A stretch of DNA of 64,000 nt. Source: Nocardia goodfellowii. GTDB taxonomy: Bacteria; Actinomycetota; Actinomycetes; Mycobacteriales; Mycobacteriaceae. The first letter of the stretch is position 1. Each line of letters begins with the position of its first letter. Below, in pieces: positions 33,395-41,987 of this stretch. The position numbers and the translations under genes are program-made. The stretch lies in the NCBI RefSeq assembly GCF_017875645.1, contig NZ_JAGGMR010000001.1:6386001-6450000 (forward strand). The letters are read 5' to 3'. Below the pieces are notes generated by a model, which was given only the letters and a program-made list of their open reading frames with translations, ran no database searches and had not been told where the DNA came from.

Positions 33395-34261
33395 GTGTCA
33401 GGCATGGCCGAAAATCCGCCACAGTCAGAATCTCCCGCGACGACGGCTGAGCCCAGGTCGGCGGACCGCTTCGTGGCCGGTCCCGCCGCCCTGCTCGGCG
33501 GTCCCGCGAATGTGATCATGCAGCTGAGCCTGCCCCCTGTCGGCCGGGGAGTTGTGGAGAGCAGCGTCGAAAGCGGCCGGTACAGCTTGCATCCGCGCAA
33601 ACGAACGCGGACGACCCTCACCTATCTGGCCGTGGCCATGCTCGGCACAGACGACGAGCGAGCCGCATACCGAGAAGCCACCAACACCTCACATCGGCAT
33701 GTCCGCTCAGGACCTGATAGTCCGGTGCGATATAACGCGTTCGATCCAGATCTGCAACGATGGGTCGCCGCGTGCCTCTACCGCGGCGCCGCCGACTCCC
33801 TCACCCTGCTCTTCGGGTCCATGGACGACGAATTCGCCGATGAGCTGTATCGCGAGTCCAGCCGATTCGGCACCACGCTGCAGATGCCACCGCAGATGTG
33901 GCCGCGGGACCGGGCGGCGTTCGCCGAATACTGGGAATCGCAACTGCCGAAGATCTCGTTCGACGAGGAGGTCAAGGCCTACCTGCTCAGCCAGGTCGTC
34001 GACCTCGGCCCTTATCGACGCAGGGAACGGTTGGCGTTCCGGGCTGTGAACCGCTTCTTCACCACCGGCTTTCTGCCGCAACACTTTCGAGATGAACTCG
34101 GACTGGATTGGGGGCCACGCCGGCAGCGCGCCTTCGAGCTGATCATGCGGGGTATCGGTGCGATCATGCGCCTCCTCCCCCCTCGATGGCGGCTGTATCC
34201 GCTCGACAGGCACCTGCGGGACATGCGCCGCCGGCGCGCCCTGGGTAAACCCCTGGTCTGA
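33395..34261 (+). CDS. MpaB-family oxygenase (DUF2236)
   Basis: 288 residues from GTG at 33395, five bases after GGGAGG (an ATG three codons later is too far from it). Conserved blocks: GGPANVIMQLSLPPVGRGVV, ESGRYSLHPRKRTRTTLTYL, NTSHRHVRSGPDS, RYNAFDPDLQRWVAACLY, LPQHFRDELGLDW. The SHRHVRS His is the probable heme ligand. It is a close paralogue of the gene at 36202-37062 and lacks the N-terminal extension of the 7448 and 20635 group. It converges with the FadD-type gene, 24 bases between stops. Confidence 0.85.
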   Translation: MSGMAENPPQSESPATTAEPRSADRFVAGPAALLGGPANVIMQLSLPPVGRGVVESSVESGRYSLHPRKRTRTTLTYLAVAMLGTDDERAAYREATNTSHRHVRSGPDSPVRYNAFDPDLQRWVAACLYRGAADSLTLLFGSMDDEFADELYRESSRFGTTLQMPPQMWPRDRAAFAEYWESQLPKISFDEEVKAYLLSQVVDLGPYRRRERLAFRAVNRFFTTGFLPQHFRDELGLDWGPRRQRAFELIMRGIGAIMRLLPPRWRLYPLDRHLRDMRRRRALGKPLV

Positions 34262-34285
34262 CTCGAGCGGCGCGCGGCTTCCAGC

Positions 34286-35935
34286 TCACGGGATGGCGTC
34301 GTCCGCTTCGATGAGATTGCGCCGCAACAGTTTTCCAGTGGCATTGCGGGGCAGCTCATCGATGAAGATGACGTCGCGGGGCACTTTGTGGCGGGCCAGG
34401 TTCGCCTTGACGTAGTCCTTGATCTCCTGAGGATCGAGGGTCCCTGGCCCGCACGGCACGACGTATGCGGCCAACCGGGTGCCGAAATCCCGGTCGGGCA
34501 CACCGATCACAGCGGCTTCCGCGATGTCAGGCCGGGCGACGAGCAGGTTCTCGACCTCGAGGGGAAAGACATTCTCGCCCCCGGAGACAATCATGTCGTC
34601 GTCGCGCCCGTCGATGTACAACCGCCCCTCGGCGTCGAAGTGGCCGACATCGCCGCTGGAGAGCATCCCATCGACGGTTTCCTTGTGCCGGCCGTCGGTG
34701 TAGCCGGTGAAACTGAGTCCGCTTCGCACGAAAATCGTTCCGACCACACCGGGGGCGGATATCTTCTCGCGTTGCGCGTCATAGAGAGCCACTCGGCAGC
34801 CGACCGGCGGACGACCCACGGTCCCGGGGGCAGCGCGCATGTCTGCGGGTGTGGCCACCGCGACGACGGCCACCTCGGTGGAGGCATACAGGTTATAGAG
34901 AACGTCCCCGAAGGCAGCAGCGGTGCGACGGCTCAGGTCGGGAGAGATGGCAGAGCCCGAAGCGAAGATCACGCGCAGACTCGAGGTGTCGTAGGCGGCC
35001 AGTTGCTCCGGCCCCAGGTCCACGATGCGCTGCAGCATGGTCGGAACGAGAACCAAGGTGGCGGCATGATGTTCGGCGATGTTGCGCAGCGTCTGGTGCA
35101 CGTCGAACTTGCGCTGCTGGAACACGATCTTGTTGCCCAGCGCCCAGCCGAGGGTGAACTGCGACAGGCCGGTGCCGTGGAAGATGGGTGCCGCCATGAC
35201 AATGGTGTCCGCACGCGGCAGCGGCACCCGATCCAAGAACTGCGCCGACTGCAGGGGTGAAACCTTGTCGCGCGGGGCACCTTTGGGCGTTCCCGTCGTC
35301 CCGCTGGTGAGGATGACCATGCCCCCGGCTCGTGCGGGTGCGGGCAGCGGTTCGCCGCTGTGTGCGGCGACGAGGGTATCGACGGTGTGGCGGTTCACGG
35401 CCGCGTCCGGCTCGTCGACCCAGGTGAGCACTCGCGGAGTGCCGGTAGGGATCGCGTCGAGCAAGTCGAGGAATTCGCTGTCGTGCAGGATCGCGGCGAC
35501 CTTTTCCCGGCGTGCTACGTCGGCGAGTTGCGGTTTGGCGAACCCCGTGTTGAACAGCACCACTCGGGCGCCGAGTTTGCCGGCGGCCAGCAGGGTCAGC
35601 ACCATGCCACGGTGGTCACGGCACAGCGCGGCCAGCACGCTACTCGGTCCGAGCCCGAGGCCGGACAAGCCGCGGGCCAGCGCGTTGGACTGCCGATCCA
35701 GTTCGGCGAAGGTGAGGGTCCCGCGCTCGTCGACGATCGCGGGAGCGTTCGGGCTGCGGCGCACGGCAAGGTTGAGCACGGTGACGAAAGGGCCCACCGC
35801 CGCCGCGTCACGCACCGAGCGCACAGTGTCGCCCAGGCGCAACGGGTCGAGCATGCCGCGCCGATGCAACACCCGCACGGCGGATACACCGTCGATCACG
35901 GTCCGAGCAACATGTCGTGGCGATCGTGCTGTCAT
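34286..35935 (-). CDS. Fatty-acid/acyl-CoA synthetase (FadD-type, AMP-forming)
   Basis: 549 residues. ANL motifs are complete: ILTSGTTGTPKGAPRD (P-loop with Lys), YNLYASTEVAVVAV (A5), LSSGDVGHFDAEGRLYIDGR (A7/A8) with DDMIVSGGENVFP, and LPRNATGKLLRRNL with the A10 Lys. This is a full-length acyl-CoA synthetase, likely acting on a fatty or sterol-type acid that the mce system might import. ATG at 35935 is eight bases after GGAAGG; a GTG three codons earlier is possible. It faces the DUF2236 gene at 33395 and is divergent from the one at 36202. Confidence 0.88.
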   Translation of the reverse strand: MTARSPRHVARTVIDGVSAVRVLHRRGMLDPLRLGDTVRSVRDAAAVGPFVTVLNLAVRRSPNAPAIVDERGTLTFAELDRQSNALARGLSGLGLGPSSVLAALCRDHRGMVLTLLAAGKLGARVVLFNTGFAKPQLADVARREKVAAILHDSEFLDLLDAIPTGTPRVLTWVDEPDAAVNRHTVDTLVAAHSGEPLPAPARAGGMVILTSGTTGTPKGAPRDKVSPLQSAQFLDRVPLPRADTIVMAAPIFHGTGLSQFTLGWALGNKIVFQQRKFDVHQTLRNIAEHHAATLVLVPTMLQRIVDLGPEQLAAYDTSSLRVIFASGSAISPDLSRRTAAAFGDVLYNLYASTEVAVVAVATPADMRAAPGTVGRPPVGCRVALYDAQREKISAPGVVGTIFVRSGLSFTGYTDGRHKETVDGMLSSGDVGHFDAEGRLYIDGRDDDMIVSGGENVFPLEVENLLVARPDIAEAAVIGVPDRDFGTRLAAYVVPCGPGTLDPQEIKDYVKANLARHKVPRDVIFIDELPRNATGKLLRRNLIEADDAIP

Positions 35936-36168
35936 CCTTCGCACCTTCCGAGTACTCGATCCGCATCATGCCGATGCGAGTGTCACGCGAAGCTGCACAC
36001 TCCCGCGTGAGAATATCCCATAACTTAACTCTTCAATACACCGCCTTGTCGAGCTATAGCAAGCAATCGACTTGTTGACGCGTGATGGAATAGGTGATCA
36101 CTTACCCGCAGAACCCGCGAGCGAATCGGGTTGCCTACTCATGGCCTCGGTGAGAGACTGAGCGAAAT

Positions 36169-36184
36169 ATCATCTCATCGACTC
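36169..36184 (-). promoter_or_regulatory. GATGAGATGAT motif upstream of second DUF2236 gene
   Basis: On the minus strand GAGTC-GATGAGATGAT, 18 bases before the ATG at 36202 and matching the element at 33341-33358. The intergenic region 35936-36201 also has TTGTTGACG at 36072-36080, a possible -35, without a clear -10 at the right distance. Confidence 0.4.
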
Positions 36185-36201
36185 ATGGAAGTGGCGCGTC
36201 T

Positions 36202-37062
36202 ATGCAATCCGTGCCTGCACAGCAGACGCCGGAGACAGCGGACTCCAGCGCACCGGCGCGGCGCCGGACGTACATGATCGGGCTCGGCGCGCTGCTGGGC
36301 GGCGCCGCCAACGTTGTCATGCAGTTGGGCAACCCCGCCGTCGGCCGCGGCGTGCTCGAAAGCGTCGTCGAAAGCGGCCGATACGATCTGCACCCCCGCA
36401 AGCGTGGCAAGACCACGCTGACTTACCTGGCCGTCGCGATGATCGGCACAGAGTCCGATCGCGCCGCCTATCGCGAGGCGACGAACAATTCGCATCGGCA
36501 CGTGCGATCGTCCTCGGACAGCAAGGTCGCCTACAACGCCTTCGATCCGGAACTGCAACTGTGGGTCGCGGCATGCATATACCAAGGGATACGCGACTAT
36601 CTGACGCTGTTCTTCGGCAGCCTCGATGCCGCGACAGCGGACGATCTGTATCGGGAATGTGCCCGGTTCGGCACCACACTGCAGATGCGTCCCGAGATGT
36701 GGCCCGCCGATCGTGCGGCTTTCGAGAGGTACTGGGAGTCGAAGGCCGGCGCGATCTCCATCGACGATGAGGTCAAAGCATATCTACTCGACCAGGTGGT
36801 GAATCTGGGACCGCACCGGCGCAGCTATCAGATCGTATTCGCGCCGGTGCATCGCTTCTTCACGACCGGCTTTCTGCCACAACGGTTTCGCAACGAACTC
36901 GGCCTGCCGTGGAGTCCCCGTCGCCAGCGGACATTCGAAGCCATCATGCGCGCGTTCGGTCAGCTGCTGGTCAGGCTGCCGGTCCGCTGGCGGCTGTACC
37001 CATATGAGAACTACCTGGCCGATATGCGTCGTCGGCGCGCCCTCGGTAAGCCGCTGACGTGA
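36202..37062 (+). CDS. MpaB-family oxygenase (DUF2236)
   Basis: 286 residues, close paralogue of 33395-34261: GGAANVVMQLGNPAVGRGVL, ESGRYDLHPRKRGKTTLTYL, NNSHRHVRSSSDSK, AYNAFDPELQLWVAACIY, FFTTGFLPQRFRNELGLPW, RRRRALGKPLT at the end. The His of SHRHVRS is the putative heme ligand. No signal peptide or membrane helix of standard kind is visible. Tandem copies with divergent flanking genes suggest a duplication within this region. Substrate unknown. Confidence 0.85.
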   Translation: MQSVPAQQTPETADSSAPARRRTYMIGLGALLGGAANVVMQLGNPAVGRGVLESVVESGRYDLHPRKRGKTTLTYLAVAMIGTESDRAAYREATNNSHRHVRSSSDSKVAYNAFDPELQLWVAACIYQGIRDYLTLFFGSLDAATADDLYRECARFGTTLQMRPEMWPADRAAFERYWESKAGAISIDDEVKAYLLDQVVNLGPHRRSYQIVFAPVHRFFTTGFLPQRFRNELGLPWSPRRQRTFEAIMRAFGQLLVRLPVRWRLYPYENYLADMRRRRALGKPLT

Positions 37063-37143
37063 ACCATCGGGGCACACCCGCCTCGTGGTCACCACAGTCG
37101 GAATCGGCTCGGCAGGGGCGACAACCTGACATATGTTACTAGC

Positions 37144-37149
37144 TATAAT
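37144..37149 (+). promoter_or_regulatory. Consensus -10 box (TATAAT)
   Basis: TATAAT is rare in this GC-rich DNA. It lies just after TATGTTACT (37132-37140, AGTAACATA on the other strand) and 89 bases before the GTG at 37238. No -35 at ideal spacing was found, so an activator or repressor at the 9-base element is possible. Confidence 0.45.
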
Positions 37150-37237
37150 GTCGATATGCTGCGCTATACCCGCAGATCAGCATTCAGTCCTTTCGGCCTA
37201 AGTTATGATCTATTCACACCAACTCAAGGAGGAGCCG

Positions 37238-37438
37238 GTGCTGACGGATCACGACAGGGCCGATGTGCTGCGAGACTCGGACGGCTCGCGCTTTCCACCG
37301 ATGACGCTGCAGCGGGCCGGTCGGCGCAGACCCACACCGGGCCGTTGCCGCAGACGCGAGCCGCACGTCCGCCCACCGCACACGCGTCGCCGCCCGCGTG
37401 ATCTACACCCGAGCAGGTCCGAGACATGCGAACAGTAG
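37238..37438 (+). CDS. Small basic hypothetical protein, doubtful
   Basis: 66 codons from a GTG placed five bases after a very strong AAGGAGG. The first 25 residues (MLTDHDRADVLRDSDGSRFP) look like normal protein; the rest is Arg/Pro-rich and could be frameshifted sequence. Its stop overlaps the start of the SRPBCC gene at 37426. It may be a leader peptide that couples translation, or a decayed gene. Confidence 0.4.
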   Translation: MLTDHDRADVLRDSDGSRFPPMTLQRAGRRRPTPGRCRRREPHVRPPHTRRRPRDLHPSRSETCEQ

Positions 37439-37863
37439 ACATACGTCGCACCATCCCGGCGCCCATCCACGATGTTTTCGACTGGTTGACCGATGCCACC
37501 AACTATGCGCGTGTCCCGGTCGTCCATCGCGTCACCCTGGTGCGGCCGGGCGACCTCAACGGCCATGGCGTGGGAGCCGTGCGCAGAGTTCAGACACCGC
37601 TGCTATCCCTTACCGAGCACATCGTCGACTATCGACCGCCCGTACTCATGGGATACCGCATCACCGAGTCCTGGCCATTACTGCACCACGAGCAGGGATA
37701 CATCGCCTTTCGAGAAGCGCCCGGAGGCACGCAAGTGCGCTGGTATACGCGCTACGAAGCGGCCGCCGGATGGGCACTCACGCTGGCACTGCAACCAGTC
37801 ATCTACGCGGGATTCGACATCGTGTTACGCACCGCGGCGCGAGAACTTCGCACCTGCGGTTGA
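37426..37863 (+). CDS. SRPBCC family protein
   Basis: 145 residues. START/Bet v1-like pattern: VDIRRTIPAPIHDVFDWLTDAT then NYARVP, LSLTEHIVDYRPPVLMGYRI and a C-terminal helix (GFDIVLRTAARELRTC). It probably binds a hydrophobic ligand. It is less similar to the two paralogous SRPBCC proteins at 17801 and 37885 than they are to each other. The next SRPBCC gene starts 21 bases after its stop, so the two are co-transcribed. Confidence 0.75.
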   Translation: MRTVDIRRTIPAPIHDVFDWLTDATNYARVPVVHRVTLVRPGDLNGHGVGAVRRVQTPLLSLTEHIVDYRPPVLMGYRITESWPLLHHEQGYIAFREAPGGTQVRWYTRYEAAAGWALTLALQPVIYAGFDIVLRTAARELRTCG

Positions 37864-37884
37864 CCAGGGGAAGGAGCTGGCGCC

Positions 37885-38328
37885 ATGGGATCCTTGGTGC
37901 TGAGCAAGGAGGTGCCCGGCACCCCCGAGGCGGTCTTCGACACGATCGCCGATCCGGCCAGCTGGGAGAGCTGGTTCAGCATCCATCGCAGTTATGTACG
38001 CCGGCCGCCCGAACGGCTGAGTAAGGGTGCCACCTTGGTGTCACGGGTCGTCGTCCTCGGGATGGACAACGAATTCGAATGGACGGTCGAGGAGTTCGAC
38101 GAGCCGCACCAGATCGTGCTACTCGGCAGCGGAACCTCCGGTGTCCGAAGCGAATTCACCTACTGGCTCCGGCCGACGGAGACCGGCACCAATGTCACCG
38201 TCGGCGGCGTGTTCACCGGACCGTTGATCACCACCGTGCTCTCGAGCGTCCTCGAACGGCACGGCCACGACGAACTGGGGCACACTCTCGACCGACTCGC
38301 CGCCTTGCCGGTGTTCGACCGGCACTGA
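37885..38328 (+). CDS. SRPBCC family protein (paralogue of 17801-18244)
   Basis: 147 residues, the same length as the protein at 17801-18244 and alike throughout: FDTIADPASWESWFSIHRSY, RPPERLSKGATLVSRVVVLG, MDNEFEWTVEEFD, and the end helix ERHGHDELGHTLDRLA. AAGGAG lies upstream of the ATG. A ligand-binding or cyclase-like role is inferred. The presence of one copy in the biosynthetic operon and one here supports a functional link of the two regions. Confidence 0.8.
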   Translation: MGSLVLSKEVPGTPEAVFDTIADPASWESWFSIHRSYVRRPPERLSKGATLVSRVVVLGMDNEFEWTVEEFDEPHQIVLLGSGTSGVRSEFTYWLRPTETGTNVTVGGVFTGPLITTVLSSVLERHGHDELGHTLDRLAALPVFDRH

Positions 38329-38910
38329 GTCAACCGTCCTTGCGCGAAATACAGACCAGCGCAACCAGATCCCAACTTTTCGCCAACGACAAGCACCATC
38401 GAACCGTATGTGTGGTGAGTCCAGCGCCTCGGCACACCGCGCGCATCGTGACGCCAGCTGCCCCGCTTCCCGACGAGGTCCCGGGCGGCAGCCAGAAGTG
38501 CTGAACGTGGAAGATTTCTCAGTAACTTATGTAGCCAGAAGCTGGCCAGGAAACGGGGCCAGCTCGACCAAACATGCACCAAGAGACAGACATCTGCCGC
38601 CTGGCTCGCATCGGCAACCGACTCTACTGCAGATAATACGAGGCAACTTCGCCGTTGACGCGCAATCCGCCCTCTGAGAGACTGACACGGATCGCACCTC
38701 AAAGCCTCGACGCTTCGCCATCGCGCGCGCGACCGCCCTGGCTGCCGTCGGCAGGCGCGACCGGAGAGGACCGCCATCACCGTGGAATTACAGCCTGACG
38801 AGTCGAATTACTCTGCCCTGCACGGCGGTTCGTTCGTCACCACGGAACCTCCCAAACCTCCCGTGCGCAATGCGCGGGCGAGTGCCCATGACATGAGAGG
38901 CGGCGCTGAA
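38329..38910. other. Long gene-free region before the large acyl-CoA dehydrogenase
   Basis: About 580 bases. CTGAAC (38501-38506), 16 bases and TAACTT (38523-38528) could be a promoter; it lies within CAGTAACTTATG, a relaxed form of the AGTAACATA element. The dehydrogenase frame is open back to a GTG at 38782, but those 43 extra residues are low in similarity to the family and have no good ribosome binding site. No other gene seen. Confidence 0.4.
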
Positions 38911-40623
38911 ATGGCACTGCTCAATCCGAAGACAGAGACGTTCGCGGAATTCGATCCGGATACCCGGGCACTGCTGCGGTCGGTCGTCGACTTCTTCGAG
39001 ACCAAAGGCAAGCAAGCGCTGACAGCGGACGCGTATGCCGCGCACTGGTACGAGGATTGGATGGAGTTCCTCGCCGAGTCACGCATCCTCGCCTACTTCG
39101 CCACGCCGAAGGCGCACGCGGGCACCGATGCGGGCAAGCGCTGGGACACCGCGTTCATCTCGCGGTTCAACGAGATTACCGGCTTCTACGGCTCCCAATA
39201 CTGGTATGCCTGGGGCGTCTCCACGCTCGGCCTCGCGACGATCTGGCAGAGCGCCAACAGCAAAGCCCATATCCGCGCCGCCGAGGAGCTCGACCGTGGC
39301 GGCATCATCGGGTTCGGATTGTCCGAGAAAGACCATGGCGCCGACATCTACGCCACCGATATGTTGCTCACCCCGGACGGAGCCGGTGGTTTCACCGCGA
39401 GTGGCAGCAAGTACTACATCGGTAACGGCAATGTCGCCCGCATCGTGCCGACCATCGGCCGTCGTACCGACCTCGACGGCCCCGACGCCTACGTCTGGTT
39501 CATCGCCGACAGCCAGCACCCGAGCTATCGACTGATCAAGAATGTGATCCACGGCCAGAACTTCGTCAGCGCCTACGATCTGGCCGACTATCCCGTCACC
39601 GCCGACGACATCTTGCACACCGGGCGAAAAGCATTCGACGCCGCGCTGGCCGCGGTGAACTGCGGCAAGTTCAACATAGGTATGGTCGCACTCGGCATCG
39701 TGCAGCACTCGTTCTACGAAACGATCAACCACGCGAGCACCAAGATCCTTTTCGGCCATCCGGTGACCGAATTCGGGCAGGTCCGGCAGATCCTCTGCGA
39801 GGCCTATATTCGTATGAACGCCATGCGGCTGTACCACGAGCGCGCGATCGATTACATGCGCTGTTCCAGCCCTGAGGACCGCCGCTTCGTCCTCTTCAAT
39901 TCGATCGGCAAGATGAAGGTGACACGCGAGGCGGAGCGTGTCTATCGAGCGCTATCGGATGTCATCTCCGCCAAAGGGTTCGAGAAGGACTCGTACTTCG
40001 CGATGGCCCGGGGCACGATCGATTCGATGCCGAGGCTGGAGGGCACCGCGCACGTCAACATGGCGCTCACGTTGAAGTTCATGGCCAACTTCCTGTTCAA
40101 TCCGGCGACACTGCCGCCGGTGCCGGTGCGCCGCGACCCCGGCGACGACGAGGCGCTGTTCCGCCAGCCGAGCGCCGCCGGTTTGGGCAAAGTACGTTTC
40201 GCGGATTGGCGCGCGGCCTACGAAAAGTACCGGCATCTGCCGAACGTGGCGATATTCATCGAGCAGGCCGAACGGTTCACCCAATTCGCCATCGAAGCGC
40301 CGCCCACCGAGGCTCAGCTCGCGGATCTCGACTACCAACTCGCCGTCGGCGAGTTGTTCACCATGCTCCCGTACGGTCAGCTGATCCTCGAGCAGGCGAC
40401 CATCACGGGTACCTCCGAAGATATCGTCGAAGCGATCTTCGAGATCTTCGTCCGAGACTTCTCCACCTACGCGCTCGGTGTATTCGGCAAGCCGTCCTCC
40501 ACTGCCGCGCAGCAACATTGGGCGCTGGACGTGATCCGAAAGCCGGCCGTTGACGAGCAACTCTCGACACGGATCTGGGAGGAAGCCCGCGGCCATGCCG
40601 GCACCTACGAGATGAACCCCTAG
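38911..40623 (+). CDS. Large acyl-CoA dehydrogenase (FadE-type)
   Basis: 570 residues from ATG at 38911, where the conserved start MALLNPKTETFAEFDPDTR lies; an upstream GTG at 38782 would add 43 residues. Family blocks: GFGLSEKDHGADIYATDM, ASGSKYYIGNGNVARI, HPVTEFGQVRQILCEAY, and MPRLEGTAHVNMALTLKF with the EGT Glu that serves as catalytic base. The C-terminal extension (residues about 430-570) is found in the long FAD-dependent dehydrogenases. It should desaturate an acyl-CoA. It is monocistronic, with a bidirectional hairpin downstream. Contrast with the dehydrogenase homologue at 14390, which lacks the Glu. Confidence 0.85.
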   Translation: MALLNPKTETFAEFDPDTRALLRSVVDFFETKGKQALTADAYAAHWYEDWMEFLAESRILAYFATPKAHAGTDAGKRWDTAFISRFNEITGFYGSQYWYAWGVSTLGLATIWQSANSKAHIRAAEELDRGGIIGFGLSEKDHGADIYATDMLLTPDGAGGFTASGSKYYIGNGNVARIVPTIGRRTDLDGPDAYVWFIADSQHPSYRLIKNVIHGQNFVSAYDLADYPVTADDILHTGRKAFDAALAAVNCGKFNIGMVALGIVQHSFYETINHASTKILFGHPVTEFGQVRQILCEAYIRMNAMRLYHERAIDYMRCSSPEDRRFVLFNSIGKMKVTREAERVYRALSDVISAKGFEKDSYFAMARGTIDSMPRLEGTAHVNMALTLKFMANFLFNPATLPPVPVRRDPGDDEALFRQPSAAGLGKVRFADWRAAYEKYRHLPNVAIFIEQAERFTQFAIEAPPTEAQLADLDYQLAVGELFTMLPYGQLILEQATITGTSEDIVEAIFEIFVRDFSTYALGVFGKPSSTAAQQHWALDVIRKPAVDEQLSTRIWEEARGHAGTYEMNP

Positions 40624-40706
40624 AACAACAGCGACATGTAGGACGTCCGGCTCGACGTTTCCAACCACCATCAGGCGTGGACCTATCCGAGTAAGACCCT
40701 GGTGCA

Positions 40707-40740
40707 AAACGTCCCGGTTCCAGCTGGAACCGGGACGTTT
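40707..40740. terminator. Bidirectional hairpin terminator
   Basis: A perfect 15-bp stem (40707-40721 and 40726-40740) with the loop AGCT, flanked by T-runs on both strands (AAAAC on the left, GTTTGTGT on the right). It lies between the convergent acyl-CoA dehydrogenase and phospholipase genes and probably serves both. Confidence 0.85.
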
Positions 40741-40842
40741 GTGTCCAAAGGTCGACGTACACAAGCGCCTCTCTTCGGTCATTTCCTGCGACCACGTTGT
40801 CCTCGGAGGCGTCATCAATGCAGTGCAGTTGCCGGCCTCGTC

Positions 40843-41337
40843 TCAGTTGAATGGCCATGGCCTCCAATCAGCTAAGCGAACCCCTGCCATCATTACGTCG
40901 CGCCGAGCGAGACAGTATTCGAGTTTTTTACCACTGAAAGCTGCTTCGCATTCAGCTTCCAGGTCGCGGGAAAGTTGATTGTCGCATTCTTCCAAGACGT
41001 TATTATCTTGTGCGTGCTCGTAGCACTTGTCGTGCACGGCACAGGCTCCTCGAAAGTCCGCGTCCGTGGGACTCGGCCACTTGACCTGGTTTTCTCCGTT
41101 GTGGCCGTTGCCGCTGTAGCTGCAGTAGTCGTGGATCTGTTTGCGTGGGCCGTTCGGGTTGTACTCGTATCCCTGCGGCACTCGGACTGCGCGGCCTCCG
41201 GATCCGGGCTCAGCGAAGGCCAAGCCGGATCCCGAAATCGTGAGGGCCACAGCGGCTGCCACGAACAGGCCGCGGCCGGTTGCGCGCCAGACACGGCCGC
41301 GCCGTGCCACCGCGGAAAAGAAGGTGCTGTCCTGCAT
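40843..41337 (-). CDS. Secreted phospholipase A2-like protein
   Basis: 164 residues. Sec signal peptide (GRGLFVAAAVALTISGSGLA, cleavage near AFA-EP). The catalytic helix DFRGACAVHDKCYEHAQ is the prokaryotic PLA2 signature: His102 as base, Asp103 as a calcium ligand, with cysteines on both sides; Asp124 (SRDLE) is likely the second catalytic residue, and CSYSG upstream matches the calcium loop region. Six cysteines in the mature part suggest disulfides. It would hydrolyse phospholipids outside the cell, possibly as a nutrient or virulence enzyme. ATG has GAAAGGA upstream. Confidence 0.8.
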   Translation of the reverse strand: MQDSTFFSAVARRGRVWRATGRGLFVAAAVALTISGSGLAFAEPGSGGRAVRVPQGYEYNPNGPRKQIHDYCSYSGNGHNGENQVKWPSPTDADFRGACAVHDKCYEHAQDNNVLEECDNQLSRDLEAECEAAFSGKKLEYCLARRDVMMAGVRLADWRPWPFN

Positions 41338-41434
41338 GGCGGTTTTCCTTTCATTGAGCGTGTCAACGCCTGCTCAGCTGGGCATAGGCGAACATGCCCG
41401 CAAGTGGGATGGTCGTTGACCCTGACATTGAGCA

Positions 41435-41734
41435 CTAGTTGGGCTCGCACCCGATATTCGTTACCGTCCCCGGGGTACATGGCGGCAGCGGCACCGCTGA
41501 GCCACTGGCGCCGACAGTCCGTGCGACCTCTCGCAGGATCTGTGTGAAGGGGTCGTCTGCACCGACAACGGCGGTCACGTTCTGCTGCTCGTAGGGTTGC
41601 GGTGCGGCTGCAGCGATCCCGCCACCGCAAAGAGTCAGGGCCGCAGTCAGCCCGATCAGGGCCGTCGCTCGGACCCGGGTGCTGGAGCTGGTCGTGGATC
41701 GTGCGGCGACGTCCTCGCTCTTGATGTGGCCCAT
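41435..41734 (-). CDS. Small secreted protein
   Basis: 99 residues. Signal peptide with hydrophobic core ALIGLTAALTLCGGGIAA and cleavage near AAA-PQ. The mature part is about 54 residues and ends with two cysteines (LPPCTPGTVTNIGCEPN). Excellent AGGAG before the ATG. No family recognised. It lies 97 bases upstream of the phospholipase gene on the same strand, so they may be an operon. Confidence 0.65.
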   Translation of the reverse strand: MGHIKSEDVAARSTTSSSTRVRATALIGLTAALTLCGGGIAAAAPQPYEQQNVTAVVGADDPFTQILREVARTVGASGSAVPLPPCTPGTVTNIGCEPN

Positions 41735-41987
41735 GTCGGTTCTCCTAAAGAGTGATTCCCGGAGGGATTCAGTTGGCTGCCAGCGTCATTGGTGGCGCGG
41801 CTTCTCCACAGTGGCGGGTTGTCCGGAGGCTGGCCAGTGTGTCGACAAGGGTCCATACAGGTCCATACACGCAGGTCATACCTGCCAGGCGTGTGGCGCG
41901 GGTATCGATGTTGGGCAACCACGGGACGGGAGCCGATAGCGGGTGTTCAATGTCTGCGTGAGCGATCGGGGCGGGGTGTCACCGGCA

